Assembly (NCBI GenBank): GCA_963930655.1
Contig: OZ005604.1
Coordinates: 9,682,001 to 9,746,000 of the forward strand
Length of the DNA stretch: 64,000 nt
Direction of reading: 5' to 3'
From: Myrica gale
Lineage: Eukaryota; Streptophyta; Magnoliopsida; Fagales; Myricaceae
Position 1 is the stretch's first letter; each line of letters begins with the position of its first letter. Below, in pieces: positions 1 to 12,548 of the stretch. The notes beneath the pieces were generated by a model. The model searched no databases. It was not told the DNA's origin and saw nothing but the letters and a program-made list of their open reading frames with translations. Made by a program: the position numbers and the translations under genes.

Positions 1-77
1 CACTTGTGGTTTCTTTCAAGATAAACGTGGCTTGCGACAAGGGGATCCAATGTCATCATACCTTTTCACCTTTGTTA
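1..77 (+). pseudogene. LINE reverse transcriptase fragment
   Basis: The first 77 bases translate to a stretch around GLRQGDPMSSYLF, the conserved motif before the catalytic block of plant L1-type reverse transcriptases. It is cut by the window edge on the left and by the LTR of a copia element on the right. A second LINE piece, the zinc-finger region, lies beyond that copia element near 3.7 kb on the same strand. Both probably come from one LINE, but the stretch of ORF2 that should lie between them is missing, so some deletion also occurred. Confidence 0.75.
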
Positions 78-280
78 TGTAAGGGTTTTTAGGTTTTATT
101 GGAGAATGTCATTTGCTAGGGCTTTTTCAAGTATCAATTGGAGATATTATATAGTTAGGCTATTAAGTTAGTTTAGAATTTCTGTTTCTCTTGTTACATA
201 GCTCATACGCTCATCTCGTCTATATATAGACTTTGTACTCATTATTTCATATACTGAATATACAAGAATTCTCTCATCTA
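78..280 (+). repeat. 5' LTR of the degenerate copia element
   Basis: It begins TGTAAGGG directly after LINE sequence and contains a TATATATAGAC promoter-like motif near 220. The last 75 or so bases recur at 3590-3669. A degraded primer-binding-like stretch follows at about 283-300. The right boundary is good to about 5 bases. Confidence 0.6.
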
Positions 281-3200
281 CTATGGTTCAAAGCATAGCT
301 TCTAGTGTCTGCAAATTCTACGACTTTCTACTATGTTTCCTTTTCTTACCTGCCAAATAGATCATGTCTATTTTAGAACCATCGCCGAATCAACCTCCTG
401 TGTGGAGTCAATCCCCTATAGTTCCTCATGTGAGTGCTAATCTGTTTCATCCTCCACCCCCTCTCTTCTCTATCAATTCCATAGATGACAATCCATTGAA
501 TCCTCTCTTTCTTCATAATGCTGAAACCTAGAACCATATTGGTTTCACAACCACTCTTTCGTGCTCAAAAATACTCTACACAGAACCAGTACATGATCAT
601 GGCTCTTACCATTACAAATAAACTGCGGTTGACTAATGGTAGCATCCCAAGCCATCTTCTGACAGTTGTTCATTCTTTGCTTGGACACGATGCAACATGA
701 TCATCACCTCCATGCTGATCAATTCAATCTCCAAAGGCATCGGTGTCTCAGTCATGTATATTGATTCTGTCACTCATACTCGGAAGAACTTTGCCACCCT
801 GGTTCAGAACAATACTTCAGTAAGCAACTATTTCATATTGCTCGATCGATGCCTGCATCTGTGTCTCTTAGGGTAAAGCTACAAGGTCAATTGTTGTTGG
901 CCAAGAAAGGGAGTTTATTCTCCATTTCTTGATGGGATTGGACTAAAAATTCACTAACACACAAGGATAGATTTTACTTTCAGATCCAATTCTCACTATT
1001 AACAATGTATTCTCCCTTATAATCTAAGAAGATGAGCAACGTGGAAATAACTGTCTCTATGATAGAGCCTACAATCATGGATCTCAAAATTGATTATGGA
1101 AAAGGTTATAAACCTACTGCTAAACCAACGCGTACCCATTGTGGAAAAACTAGACACACCATTGAAAAATGTATTCTCCGCCATGGTTTTCCACCAGGAT
1201 TCAAGTTCACCAAAGGGAGAAGCAGTGTCAGTATCAATCAAGAGGATTCTTCTCTTCACGAGTTATCCACACTTCAAGAGGATTCTTCTATTCCCTTTCC
1301 TATTAGTATTTCTCATGCTTCATTTCTTTTTCAACTCATTCATTGTGACATATGGGGACCATTTTCAGTTCCTTCTCATTATGGATTTCGTTATTTCCTA
1401 TTCATTGTGGATGATCACTCACACTACAAATGGGTCTACCTTATGAGAACGAAATCTAAAACCAGAAAATACATCCAAGCCTTCTGTCACTTAGTTGAAA
1501 ATTAATTTCACACCATTGTTAAAACCCTACGATCTGCTAATGGTTTAGAGTTTTCCATGTCAGAATTTTACAATAAAAAAGGCATCATTCATCACAAAAG
1601 TTGTGCATATACTCAATAAAACTCTATTGTTGAGAGGAAGTATTAACATATACTTAATGGTTCCCAATCACTTCGTTTGCAAGCTAATCTTCCAATATTT
1701 TTTTGGAGTGATTCTATTCTTACTGCTATTCACCTCATAAACTGAATCCCTACACCCTTACTTCACAATAAATCTCCTTTTGAAATTTTTTGATAAATAG
1801 CCTACCTATAGTCACTTAAGAACTTTTGGTTGTTTAGTATTTGTTTCTACTCCTACAAATTCTGGTCATAAATTCGACCCTAGATCCATTCCATGTGGCT
1901 TTCTAGGTAATCCTAGTGGTACTAAAGGATACAAGTTGCTTGATCCTGCAACTAATAAAATCCTCATCTCCCGAAATGTCATTTTCCATGAGAAAAAAAT
2001 TCCTTTTACTGGTGTTTCCCAAATGCACAGTGGTAATTCTGATTTTTTAGTGATGTTGTCCTACCTAATCCTCCTAATCGAATGACAAATGATCATCCTC
2101 ATTTTTCTATGGATGATACTCCCTCAATTACACCTACAACTCCTCCATCATCATCTCATATGTCCTCATAATCTCTTTTACCTTCATTTCCTCCTCAACC
2201 TTCATCTCCTTCTCAACCTCCATGAAGATCATCTAGACTCAAAAGATAGCCCACATTTTTGCAGGACTGTCATTGTCACTTAGCCTAAAATTCAAACAGC
2301 AACTTCAGTCAACCTTTAGTTTCAGGTTCTCTTCATTGTTTTTCATATCCATTGTCTTCTTTTAATTCCTATTCCAAATTATCATATTCTCATCTTAGCT
2401 ATGTCGACACATGTTGAGCCACATTTCTTTCATGAAGTTGTAACAATTCTTGAGTGGAGAGATGCCATGCAAACAGATATCAAAGCTCTTGAGCTTAACA
2501 ATACCTGGATTTTGACTGAGCTCCCTCCTGGTAAAATAGCAATTAGGTGCAAGCGGGTATATAAGTGTAAGTTTCATGTTGATGGAACTCTTGAATGCTA
2601 TAAAGCTCGGCTAGATGCAAAGGGATATACATAGCAAGAAGGCATCGATTATTTCGATACATTCTCTCCTGTTACCAAGCTCACTACTATCCAATGTCAC
2701 TTAGCTTTAGTTGTCATTCATAATTGGGATCTCCACCAATTAGAAGTGAATAATGTCTTCCTACATTAAGAGGTTTTTATGAAACTCCCACCTGGTTTTT
2801 TCCATGCTACTGACCAGCGTGTTTGTCGTCTCACAACGTCTTTGTATGGCTTAAAACAAGCCAGTTGACAATGTTTCCTAAATTTTCCACCACCTTGTTG
2901 ACCTATAGTTTCAAACAGTCCAAATCATATTATTTTCTGTTTATTAAATCTAATGATCATCCTTTCATTGCACTTTTGGTTTTTATTGACGACATAGTGA
3001 TTGCAGGCAATTGTACATCATATGTTAATGCTTTGAAGACTTAGTTGGACTCCTATTTTAAGCTCAAATTCTTTGGCTCTCTAAAATTCTTTCTTGGACT
3101 TGAGGTAGCAAGGTCTAAGCAAGGAATTTCCCTTTGTCAATGAAAGGACACTCTGGAGGTACTCCAAGACTCTAGTTTTTTGGCTGCCAAACCAGCAAAA

Positions 3201-3589
3201 CTATAGACTCTAATTTGATATTCAATAGCTCAAATGGTGATCTTTTTGATGATCCCAGCACTTACCGACGTCTAAAAGGAAGAATTTTATACCTCACAAT
3301 TAGAAGTCCTGACATTTGTTTTGCTGTGAATACTCTAAACCAAATTTTATCTAAACCACGACAACCTCATCATGAGGCTGCTCTTAAGATATTTAAGTAT
3401 CTAAAATGGTCTCTAGAGAAATGCATTTTCCTTTCCAGTTATCTACTACAAGACTTTTCATGTCACATCTACTAATCAGCTTGCAAATTTGTTAACTAAG
3501 CCTCTACCATTTGATTCATTTCAATTTTTGGTTGCTAAGCTTGGACTGCTCAACATTCATTGACCAACATTTCAATTTTTGGTTACAGA

Positions 3590-3669
3590 GCTAATATGTT
3601 CATCTATGTCTATATATAGACTTTATACCCATTATTGCATATACTGAATATACGACAATTCTCTCATAT
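3590..3669 (+). repeat. Partial 3' LTR of the degenerate copia element
   Basis: It shares the promoter-like block and the following 40 or so bases with the LTR at 78-280. Its upstream part is not recognisable. LINE-like coding sequence resumes directly after it. Confidence 0.6.
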
Positions 3670-3945
3670 GATCGGAGATGCCATAAGACCAAAACACCTA
3701 AAAAATTTTGGTGTGATTTCGGATAATCCTAATACCTTCTGTGATTCTGATATTGAATACTGTAACCACATACTTTTTAAATGCATTTTGCTAGAAGAAT
3801 ATGAACCTTATTGTGTGAGAAGTGTGATATTCCTCGCAATAGGTGGTGCTAGAGTGACACCATTAGTTGGGCTTCTCGAAACTTGAAAGGTAAATCTCTC
3901 AGTGAAAAATCTAGTTTAGATCCTAACAACACTTAGAGTAAGTGA
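3670..3945 (+). pseudogene. LINE zinc-finger (zf-RVT) region fragment
   Basis: Translation shows a degraded zf-RVT pattern (CDSDIEYCNHILFKC), and in a neighbouring frame SDTISWASRNLKGKSL, which resembles the region after the zinc finger in plant L1 ORF2 proteins. The frame changes at least once. It sits directly after the copia 3' LTR and in the same orientation as the reverse transcriptase piece at 1-77, so it is probably the other flank of the interrupted LINE. Confidence 0.5.
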
Positions 3946-3984
3946 ATATGTGTTTTCCCTCTAATTAACAAATCAATAACAATT

Positions 3985-4870
3985 TTAAAATATGTTCTAA
4001 AATTGTTCAGGCTAGATATGCATAATAATCAACTCAGTCAACAAATAGGCAGCGGAAAATTAAATAAACTTCAATCACACAAAGACACAAGAATTTATTG
4101 ACGAAGTGATAAACCTTTGAAACACCATTCAAAGGAAAAATCACTTCGGGCTAGGAGCCACCTAGAATCCACTAAAAAGAAAACCTTACAAACAGTGATT
4201 TAGACATGGGCGACCCCTGTTGCTTGACTCTGATAACCCCGATGTAATAATATAAGCTTTCATGCTTAGACCCGCTCCGTGCGGCATTCCCCTCAAACCT
4301 TTGAGGATCCTCCTATGGATTATTCACTGACCACTCTTGTTCTTCAGAACGTCTTCAACACCATGAAGGTTACAAAAATATTCCATCGAATAATAGAGTA
4401 AAACTTGTCAATCTTGAAGCATAAATGTTCTTGGGTTTTTCTCTCAAGGAATGAGGCACTAGTATGCTCAATGTAAGCCTCAATTACCTTTAGGACGGCC
4501 TCCCATGAAACCTAGTAGGGTTTCCTAACATTTCAAAAGGAAATTCCAAATTTTCAAGGATTTTTGAAATTCGGCGGAAGTCGCTCGAGAATGGGTCGAG
4601 CTCTGGTCAAACGCTATGTGTTGACTGTCAAACGCTCATCAAACGCTGGTCTAATGTTGTGACTCTGTCTATCAAACGATCTTCAAACGCAAGTCAAACG
4701 CGATGACTCTATGAATTTTTCCAAGGCCGCTCAAGCGCTTGTTGAACGCTGGTTGAACGTGATGAAGACTTTGGACAGACCAACAACTCTAACTCTTGAA
4801 CAAATGTGGGGACCAAATATACAACTCGATCAAGACATATGTTGACACGGAATTTTTCCAATACAAAATG
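3985..4870 (-). repeat. Possible decayed LTR-type sequence
   Basis: No ORF is present. Read on the minus strand, the block resembles an LTR transcript leader, but no partner copy, primer site or clean terminus is seen in the window. Around 4610-4750 it carries several irregular CAAACGCT/CGCTCAAG-like repeats. The call is a low-confidence resemblance. Confidence 0.3.
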
Positions 4871-4953
4871 CACTAACACTCATGACTCATATTTGTAACC
4901 TAACTCTTGCGGCTACTAATGACAATGGAAAATTTCTTACTTTTCTCCCTTAA

Positions 4954-6254
4954 TGTTTAGTCTTTTATACTTATTTGGTGCCTAAATGTACTCATTATTA
5001 TTATGTTTTGATTTAGGATAAAAATGGAGGCGTTAAGTGCAAAACGAAGTTAATTCGGCGATTTTAGATAGTTTCTACATTGCTTATTAATCTTGGGATA
5101 ACTCTCTCATAAAAGTTCTGATTGAGATGATTCAAGATGCTATGAACCACCAAGAAAACGAGATTCCATATATTACAATCTTGATATGAGGATCTGACCT
5201 GTTAATTTTGGGAAGTTTCCAAACATGCTGTAAGAAAATTTTAGAAGGGGACGCCACTTTCCTTGTTTTATTAGGTCTCTATTTTATTTTTAATATTTTC
5301 CTTAAATAGTCAGATTTGTATTGTTATAGTTTAGAATATATTTTGAGAGATTTGCTAGGGTTGCAACACTTACGTTGAACGGTAAAAGAAAAAAGATAGC
5401 TATCGAACTTCTGAACCAGCCACCTCTCTCTTCCCTCTATTCTAACTTCTCCTTCGACTTTTCATCATGGTCTTGCGTGCCTAAACTTTTATACTTGGTT
5501 GAAGGGAAACAGAAGCCTCGGAATCAGTAAAACTGTGAGATATGATTTATTTTCATTGTTCAATTTATGCTTTGAGTATTGGATGTTCTTATGTACCTAT
5601 TTTCATGATTGTCGCGTTTAATAACTAGGAGGCCTAGTAGTTAATTATTTGTTGCAAACTAATGCTGGGTTAGATATCAAATCCGTAATTGTTTGGTCCC
5701 TCTAATTTGTGAACCAACAAAGATTTAATGATTTGTTGCGTTATAAATCATTAGATCTTAGGAAGAACGACCGACTAAATTTAATGCAACCGCTTGTGCT
5801 TCTGTTGTTTAGCTTCATCGATCTGTGTAATTCTTAAGGCTGCTACTAGATTAAACCTTTAGTGCTTATCTTGTGTTGTTTAGTAGTTAGGGTTAATTAG
5901 ATCGCTTGTTTTCTAATTATTTGTGACTAAGGAGAAATATGAAACTAGTTCCAGCGGTGAATATTCAAAGTGTGAATTGATATATGCTTGCATCGATGAT
6001 CAGTTGTAAAATTCCGGTGGTGGATGTTCACTTACACCAAGGTTTGTTCTTTTGATTGATTTCGATACTTTAATTTTAATTGTTCCTTTGTTGTTTTTCT
6101 TAAAATTGTTTTTGTTATACTCAAATTCCCCCATCCTTGTTCATGTAGCATAAAACTAGGTTAGATACTCCCATTGGGAATGATCCTTACTTGCACCCCT
6201 GCATGTATTTTTAGGAATATAGGTTTTATTAATTTTGTTGCCTACGATAGCACA
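4954..6254 (+). repeat. 5' LTR of the Athila-like element
   Basis: It starts TGTTTAGTC and ends near ...AGCACA, eight bases before the primer-binding site. At about 1.3 kb the length fits Athila-type LTRs. The left edge is inferred from the canonical TG and from similarity of style only, because no second LTR copy is available for comparison. Confidence 0.55.
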
Positions 6255-6262
6255 CTAAATTT

Positions 6263-6277
6263 TGGCGCCGTTGCCGG
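6263..6277 (+). other. Primer-binding site of the Athila-like element
   Basis: TGGCGCCGTTGCCGG matches the tRNA-Asp-type primer site typical of plant Athila and related gypsy elements. It lies just inside the presumed LTR end and sets the element's orientation as plus. Confidence 0.85.
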
Positions 6278-6647
6278 TGAGATTTTCTAGTTTATTTTTG
6301 TGCTTCTTGTGATCCTTATTTCATTCTTTTTTTAAAAAAAATGAAAATCATTTGTTTTCAATAATTACGGTTTCGGCATAATTTCAATTTCGGTAGAAGT
6401 AGGCCTTGATATTATAGTTTTCTGAAAGTAAACAACGTTCTAAGCAAGACAAGTTTATCCTTTGGATTACTACCCAAATTCCACTCTCTTCTAGGTTTTT
6501 TCGGGATTTCTTTTATTTATTTATTTATATTTTTAGCGTAGAGTTTTTATTTATTTTCATTACTTAAGATTTTTCCTGATTTTTTTCTTGGTTTATTAGA
6601 GTTTCCTTATTTTTTTTACTGTAACTCGTTCTTCTAATCAAGGTGAT

Positions 6648-7500
6648 TTGCAATGCGATCTAGAAATAAAGAGAACTTTGCACAGGTTAAGGAGAGGAGC
6701 TCAAAGAAATTCTGAAGAGAACGATCTAGCTCTTGATTCCCTATTTGCTAGCGATTCTGATTTAAGTATGGCTGGGAATCAGACTTTGAAAGAGCTTGTT
6801 GCCCCTGATTTGAATCAACAACCCATATACTTAACATTCCTTACTTTAGATGCTGCTACTACTACTTTTGCATTAAAATCTGGACTAATAGATCTCTTAC
6901 CCACTTTTTGTGGCTTTGTAGGTGAAGATCCTCACAAGCAACTAAAGGAGCTTCATGTGGTATGCACGAGTATGAAACCCACAGGGGTGACTAAAGAGCA
7001 AATTAAATTAAGAGCCTTTCCATTTTCTTTGAAGGATTCGGCTAAGGATTGGCTCTATTATCTACCCTCCGGGAGTATTACCGCATGGATGAGATTTGGA
7101 AAAATATTTCCCAGCTTCAAGGGCAGCTAACATTCGAACAGAAATTTGTGGTGTATGGCAGCACAACGGAGAGTCCCTACACGAATATTGGGAACGTTTC
7201 AAGAAATTATGTGCAAGCTGCCCTCATCATCAAATTAGTGAGCAGCTACTTACCCTGAATTTTATAAGGGCCTTCTACCCACTGCTAGGAGTTTCATTGA
7301 TGCTGCTAGTGGAGGAGCTTTGGTGGATAAAACTCCTAAGGATGCGAGAAAATTAATTTCAAATATGGTAGCCAATTCTCAACAATTTGGCACTAGGCTT
7401 GACCCTCCATCTAAGCATGTTAACGAGGTAAGTATTTCCTCCCTTGAACAAAAAATTGTGAGTCTAACTTCTCTTGTTCGTCAAATGGTTGTAGGTAAAT
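6648..7500 (+). pseudogene. Gag region of the Athila-like element
   Basis: Fragments of the Retrotrans_gag domain lie across more than one frame. They include FALKSGLIDLLPTFCGFVGED, then LKELHVVCTSMKPTGVTKEQ, and later HEYWERFKKLCASCPHH. This is the capsid region of the structural polyprotein. Several breaks make it non-functional. Confidence 0.8.
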
Positions 7501-8402
7501 AGGCTTGTGGGATTTGTTCAACTTATATGTGCCCAACACTTCAATAGGAGCTCATTGAGCAAGTGAATGGGGCAGGTGCTTTTCCTAGACAATCGCAAAG
7601 AAAGTATGATCTTTATTCAACCACGTATATACCGGGATGGAGGGATCACCCTAATCTTACCTATGAGAATCCACAGGTAAATCAGCCCGCGAGTCAAAAG
7701 AACCCAAGTTACCGACAATATAAGCGGCCATACCCCCTAGATAACATCCGGGCCATACTTTTAATTCTGGTATGTCTTTAGAAGATATTTTTAAGTCCCT
7801 TTCCACTAATGCTTTTCAATTTAAATAAGAGACGAAAATTTTCAACAAGAGGCAAGCGCCCGTATTCAAAGTTTGGACAATCAAATGGGTCAGATGGAAA
7901 CTGCATTTAGTCGGCTAGAGATGCAAAGTTCGGGAAAATTACCCTTTCAAACGGTAATAAATCCAAGATAAAATGCAAGTGCAATCATTTTTAGAAGTGG
8001 TAAAGAGGTTGAGATTCCAGTAAAGAAAGCTCATGCATCGTCGAAGCAAGAAAAGGAGAAAAACGTTGTTGCAGACAAAATGTTCCAAATGACTATGACG
8101 TACCTAAGCGTAAGTTTCCGCCTCTTTCTGATTATAAATCAGTACCTCCTTTTCCTCAAGCTTTAGCAGAATCTAGAAAATATAAGCAAAATAAATATTT
8201 ATATAAGACTTTTCGTATATGCGAGGTAAACATTCCACTTTTAGATGCTATTAAACAAGTATCTCGTTATGCTATATTCCTGAAAGAACTGTGTACAATT
8301 AAGAGGAAACATAAAATTAAAGGATGTGAGAAGGTAAGAGTATGGGAGAATGTTTCTGCAGTTATTCAAAGAAAAGTCCATGCGAAGTGCAAAGACACAG
8401 GT

Positions 8403-8876
8403 ATGTTTACTATCCCTTGTACGATAAGTAACACTAGATTTGAAAAGCTCATGATAGATTTAGGAGCTTATATCAATGTCATGCCATATTCTATATATGC
8501 TTTTTTAAAACTTGGAACTTTGAATAAAACTGGTGTTGTGATTCAATTGGATTATAGATCTAATGCCTATCCTAAAGAAGTAGTTGAGGATGTTCTTGTG
8601 CAAGTTAAGGATTTGGTTTTTCCTACTGATTTCTATGTGCTTGACATGGAGAATGATGATCAAACTGCTCCTATTTTGCTAGGAATACCATTCTTAAAAA
8701 CATCCAAGACTAAGATAAATGTTCATAGTGGCACACTTACCATGGAATTTGAAGGTGAATCTGTTAAGTTAAATATTTATGATGCCATGAAATATCCTGG
8801 TGATGATAATCCTATTTATTCTATTGATGTGATCGATTCCTTAGCGCAGGAAGTTTTTGATCTTGATGGATGTTAG
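8403..8876 (+). pseudogene. Aspartic protease region of the Athila-like element
   Basis: A 157-residue open stretch resembles the gag-associated aspartic protease of plant gypsy elements. It contains FEKLMIDLGAYINVMPYS (active-site region, with DLGA where the family has D[ST]GA), the central VLVQVKDLVFPTDFYVLD segment and the ILLGIPFL motif near the end. It runs straight into the TGTTAGCCC start of the next LTR, so the rest of the polyprotein is absent. Confidence 0.8.
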
Positions 8877-10275
8877 CCCAAGGTTGTTTTGCAAACAATC
8901 CATAATTGATTTTGATAATAACAAAAATTATAAGTGCGCTGAAGACTTTTAGATTTTATCTTGTCAATCCACTATTTTTAAAATATATTTCAATAGATCA
9001 ATCCACTTTTTCTTTAAATTAATTTTAAGCGTACTTGAACACCACTACATAAGTTGATAAGATCAATTTTTCATATGTAGGTGTTTAAAGAAGTGTTGGA
9101 ATGGATTGGACACTTTCAAGATGCTGATTTTTCTCCCCAACACTTATAAGTGTCGACACATTGCACTTACTCCAGAATGCAGAATTCATGGTGTCAACAG
9201 CATTTTCAGACTGTGTTTAATGTGTCGACACATTGCACTGTCTCCCGAGAGCAAAATTCCTGGCTAAGTCTAAAGTGTCGACACATGGTGCGAATTTGCA
9301 AAAATCCTAGAACGACGCTAGATCATTCAAAATGGTTCAAAAAGTCATTTAAACCCCTTCAACGGTACAATAAAGCTACTTGAAGACCATTGAAGCCTAG
9401 AGGACTATATATATAACGAAATAGAGAGAGAAAGCAAGGACTATATATAGAACGAAATAGAGATAGAAAGCAAAATCTATCCTTCCAAAGAGAGAGAAAA
9501 CTAGATCCAAAGAAATCACTTGTTGATTTGTTCAAGACAAAGCTTTCATTGCTGAATCTTCTCCTCTTGCTCTTCATTGACGACCTAGCCTCCAAAGAGA
9601 GAGATTTCTTGAAGAAGAGATAATACACATGCTATTACTCTTGCCCTAATTTCTAGAGAGATAAAGTACTTTGAAAAAGAGGGAAAACCGTATATACCAA
9701 GAAAGCTTGTGCACCCACCTACCAAACTTTAGCTTTCCCTTCAGAATCTTGTCTTCTTGCACTCTATTGAGCTTTTCACTTGTTGATTTGGCTTAGAGAG
9801 TCATTCCAAACGTTGTGAGCTTTCCACTTGCATATTCGGCTTAGAGAGTCATTATTCATTGTACCCATCTATTGTAAAACATTTGAGTGTTGGGAAAATA
9901 CTTGGTCCTACTTGTAAGAGTAGAAGAAATTCCTTGGATTTTGGGATTTGTGAAGAGAGTTAAAGCATGAGCTAAAAAAATGTTTTGTAAAGGTTTCTTA
10001 GCACCCCGGAAGCTAAGGTGTATTCGCTATTTGGAGAATAGTGAAGGAAGCCCATGGAAGTCAATAGCCTTGGGGGTGGACGTATGCAAGTGTTGACCGA
10101 ACCACCTAAAGTTGCAGTGTCGTCTCTCTAACTCTATCTCTCTAATTATTCGTTTCATATCCATATTTGTGGTGCTTTATGATTTATAATTTATTGCTTA
10201 TATTTAGCTTATAATTTAGTATATTCATATATGTTTTTTTATCCGTAGAAAAATAGTATTTTCCAGATCTGCATT
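8871..10275 (+). repeat. Sirevirus-type LTR, 3'-truncated
   Basis: It begins TGTTAGCCCAAGG exactly as the solo LTR at 14380-16322. The two agree in landmarks throughout: GTGTCGACAC palindromes near 9153-9290, TTGGGGGTGGACGTA near 10070 and GCTTATATTTAG near 10196. The match fades near 10270, about 100 bases short of the expected end, so it is a truncated LTR. It interrupts the Athila-like protease. No target duplication can be tested because the right end is missing. Confidence 0.8.
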
Positions 10276-10352
10276 TTTCATCTCCATGAAAAATGTAATG
10301 TTTGACTTCTGTCTGATTTGGTCGTTAAGTCACATGAAAAGTGATGTGAATT

Positions 10353-10546
10353 GACCGAAATGTCCCCCAAGAGAAAATTTAAAAATAAAAAGAAATCAAT
10401 AATTAAATAGAGTTTCAATATTTTTTGTTTAAAAAACATTACTTTTTATTGATAAAAATATTGAAACTCTATTTCAATAATCTATTCGTTTCTAATTTAC
10501 TTCTTGAACTTTTTTAAAAAAATTGTCTTTGAGGGATATTTCGGTC
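10353..10546. repeat. Fold-back (MITE-like) element
   Basis: Two nested inverted repeats share one centre. The outer arms 10353-10380 and 10519-10546 begin and end with GACCGAAAT/ATTTCGGTC. The inner arms near 10407-10425 and 10454-10472 are ATAGAGTTTCAATATT and its complement. Weaker pairing extends outward. There is no coding capacity. The structure fits a short non-autonomous DNA transposon, but the exact termini and target duplication were not resolved. Confidence 0.6.
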
Positions 10547-10663
10547 ATTTTGAATACTTTTCTGTTTAAGAAGGAAAGTTTAAGTTGGTAATTGAAATTA
10601 GGGTGATAGTTTGAGGGATTATTGCAATTTGCCTAAAATGGCCAAATAAAATCAATTAATTTA

Positions 10664-10971
10664 ATTGTTAACATAAGGACATTTCCCTCAAACCAATAGT
10701 TGAGGGTTCAGAGCACAAAAGATGCAATAACCTACTGAAATTTCCGTTGAAGGAGTTCAATCAGCCTTTCTCTCTCTCGTTTTCATATATATACTGCTAA
10801 AAAAACCGTACAAACTAAAAACTAAAATTCAAAACAATGAACAAAAAGAGAGAAAAAAAAAAGACGGCTGAAAGTCCTTTAACTGAAAATTTAGTGGGTG
10901 GGTTATGACGATTTTTGTGCTCTTAAGTACCCTCAGCTATAGGTTGAGGGAATTGTCCTTCAGATAATAAT
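10664..10971. repeat. MITE-like element with long inverted termini
   Basis: The left arm (10664-10720, containing CCCTCAAACCAATAGTTGAGG and GAGCACAAAA) is an imperfect inverted match to the right arm (10912-10971, containing TTTTGTGCTC and GTTGAGGGAATTGTCC). About 190 bases of non-coding sequence lie between them. This fits a fold-back MITE next to the one at 10353-10546. The superfamily was not assigned because the target duplication is unclear. Confidence 0.55.
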
Positions 10972-11037
10972 AAACTAAGGCTTAATTTCTTTATTTGTCT
11001 TTGGGATATCGTGAAACCCTGGTCAACTTGGTTCACA

Positions 11038-11107
11038 TCACCGCTAATCTGTATTCGCCAAGTGAATAATGGGAGCCACGTCACCGCTAATCTGTATTCG
11101 CCAAGTG
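11038..11107. repeat. 27-bp direct duplication, 43-bp period
   Basis: TCACCGCTAATCTGTATTCG plus the next seven bases occurs at 11038-11064 and again, identically, at 11081-11107. It is a simple two-copy tandem duplication in otherwise unannotated sequence. Confidence 0.85.
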
Positions 11108-12548
11108 TCCTTACCTCTCCCAATTGAGTAATTAAGCCTTCAATTAATTAATTTTGTTTCCTTTTTAGGCAGTAGAAACCTGGAAAAGTGGGAAGACCAT
11201 TTATAAAATCGAGTAGTAATAAAATAATTAAAGAATTAAGTTTATTAAACCAATTAGCCAAATAATGGATGGTCATAAAACACTTATACTTGGCCAAGTA
11301 CAGACCACCAATATCAATATGTATTAGACATAGTAGAGTGACTTCTACTTAAGAGTAACTATCCGATATACGTATTAATGGCAGTGCAAATATTCCGAAA
11401 ACAGTTTCAAACACTAACAGTGACAAGAAAGAAACAAGTCTGACTAATTCTGAGTGTAAGAAAAAATTAATGCGTGGTCCTATGAGATATTGTCGCCTAG
11501 CTATTATATATTAAACTTTACCAACCATCTCGTTTACTAATGGGACGAAGCCAGCTAGGTAGTTATGACAGACAAACAAGTCTATTATTTCTATCTCCTA
11601 GATTGTTCGAGAAAAAGGAGAAAAGGTAAATCAGCCCTGACTATGATTTCCATTATGTTCATTTTCACCATTTTTTCAGGATTCTAAGTATATTCACAAT
11701 TCTACCACCGAACATATTCAGAATTCAAACACAAAAATCAATACATTTTACACAATCTCCAACAACTTTTTAATTTTTTATTCAACATAAATTTTCTCTC
11801 TCTATATTTTTTCACATAACTCCAATACTTTTTTATTAAACAATTACATCAAATCATTTCTTTCTCCACTTTACACAAACACCAATAAAACACTATTCAA
11901 CATAAAAATTCACAACTTCTCTAAAATCCTATATTTTTTCTCAAAACGAACATCATCCAAGTCTTTTTAAGTCGCGCGATATCGATATGGTTTAGGTAGG
12001 GTAGGGTTCAACCAATCTTTAACTAGTACTGTTGACGATGTCTCCATCACAGTTGTTCTTTATACATATACGTTGGAAAGTTTTGAAAAAAAAGAGAACA
12101 CGCGTTTAAGATTTTAATATTAATTATTTGCATGTAAAATTTTAATTAAATGGACTGCAGGGAGCTTAATCAATAGGAATGCCAAATGAGTTGCGCAATT
12201 TAAATGAAAAACCTTTGTGAGAATGGATTTGTATGAAAACATATTCGAGAACATTTTTTTTAATGTGAGTTTTGTTGACTTTTGAGATTTCTGGTTATAG
12301 TAAATGATAGTTTAACTTTTAAATGTAGGATCCAATCAAGTTCGTATATACATTTCGGTAATTCGAATCAAATCCTGCACGTGTGCCATGCATTTGATCA
12401 GGACCATAAGGATGGGCATGATTTGTTCATAGGATTAAGTTCTGCCAAAAAATTATTTACAAGGAAAATTTTAATTATGTTATTCTGTTTTGAAGTAAAA
12501 TTTGCAAATTTATATGTCCTGGGTGTATTATTGTAGTGTATTTGTGTC
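11108..12548. other. AT-rich spacer, no gene seen
   Basis: Only short random ORFs are present. The stretch 11690-11960 is low-complexity, AT-rich and depleted in G. No recognisable protein, RNA gene or paired repeat was found. Confidence 0.6.

Larger units (their letters stand above)
78..3669 (+). mobile_element. Degenerate Ty1/copia retrotransposon
   Basis: An old copia element with recognisable parts in family order. The 5' LTR is about 78-280. It is followed by a decayed methionine-tRNA primer site and Gag from about 364. A Gag zinc knuckle of the type HCGKTRHTIEKC lies near 1137-1190. The integrase core (IHCDIWGPF, FIVDDHS) is near 1340-1460. Reverse transcriptase runs from about 2400 (KARLDAKGY, then a YGLKQAS-like motif near 2845) to about 3050, and RNase H from about 3215. 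The 3' LTR survives only in part (about 3590-3669); the block with TATATATAGACTTT matches 5' LTR positions about 201-278. Coding regions are heavily broken (well over ten breaks) and no target duplication is visible, so this is an old fossil. The clade was not assigned. Confidence 0.85.
4954..8870 (+). mobile_element. Athila-like Ty3/gypsy element, 5' part only
   Basis: A long LTR (about 4954-6254) is followed by TGGCGCCGTTGCCGG, the aspartate-tRNA-type primer site usual for Athila-like gypsy elements. A Gag region (about 6650-7500) contains KLRAFPFSLKDSAKDWLYYL and the HNGESLHEYWERFKKLC block. A retroviral-type aspartic protease lies at about 8403-8876. The element stops where a Sirevirus-type LTR begins at 8871; reverse transcriptase, integrase and the 3' LTR are not in the window. 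Coding regions carry several breaks. Family assignment rests on the primer site and Gag motifs. Confidence 0.8.
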
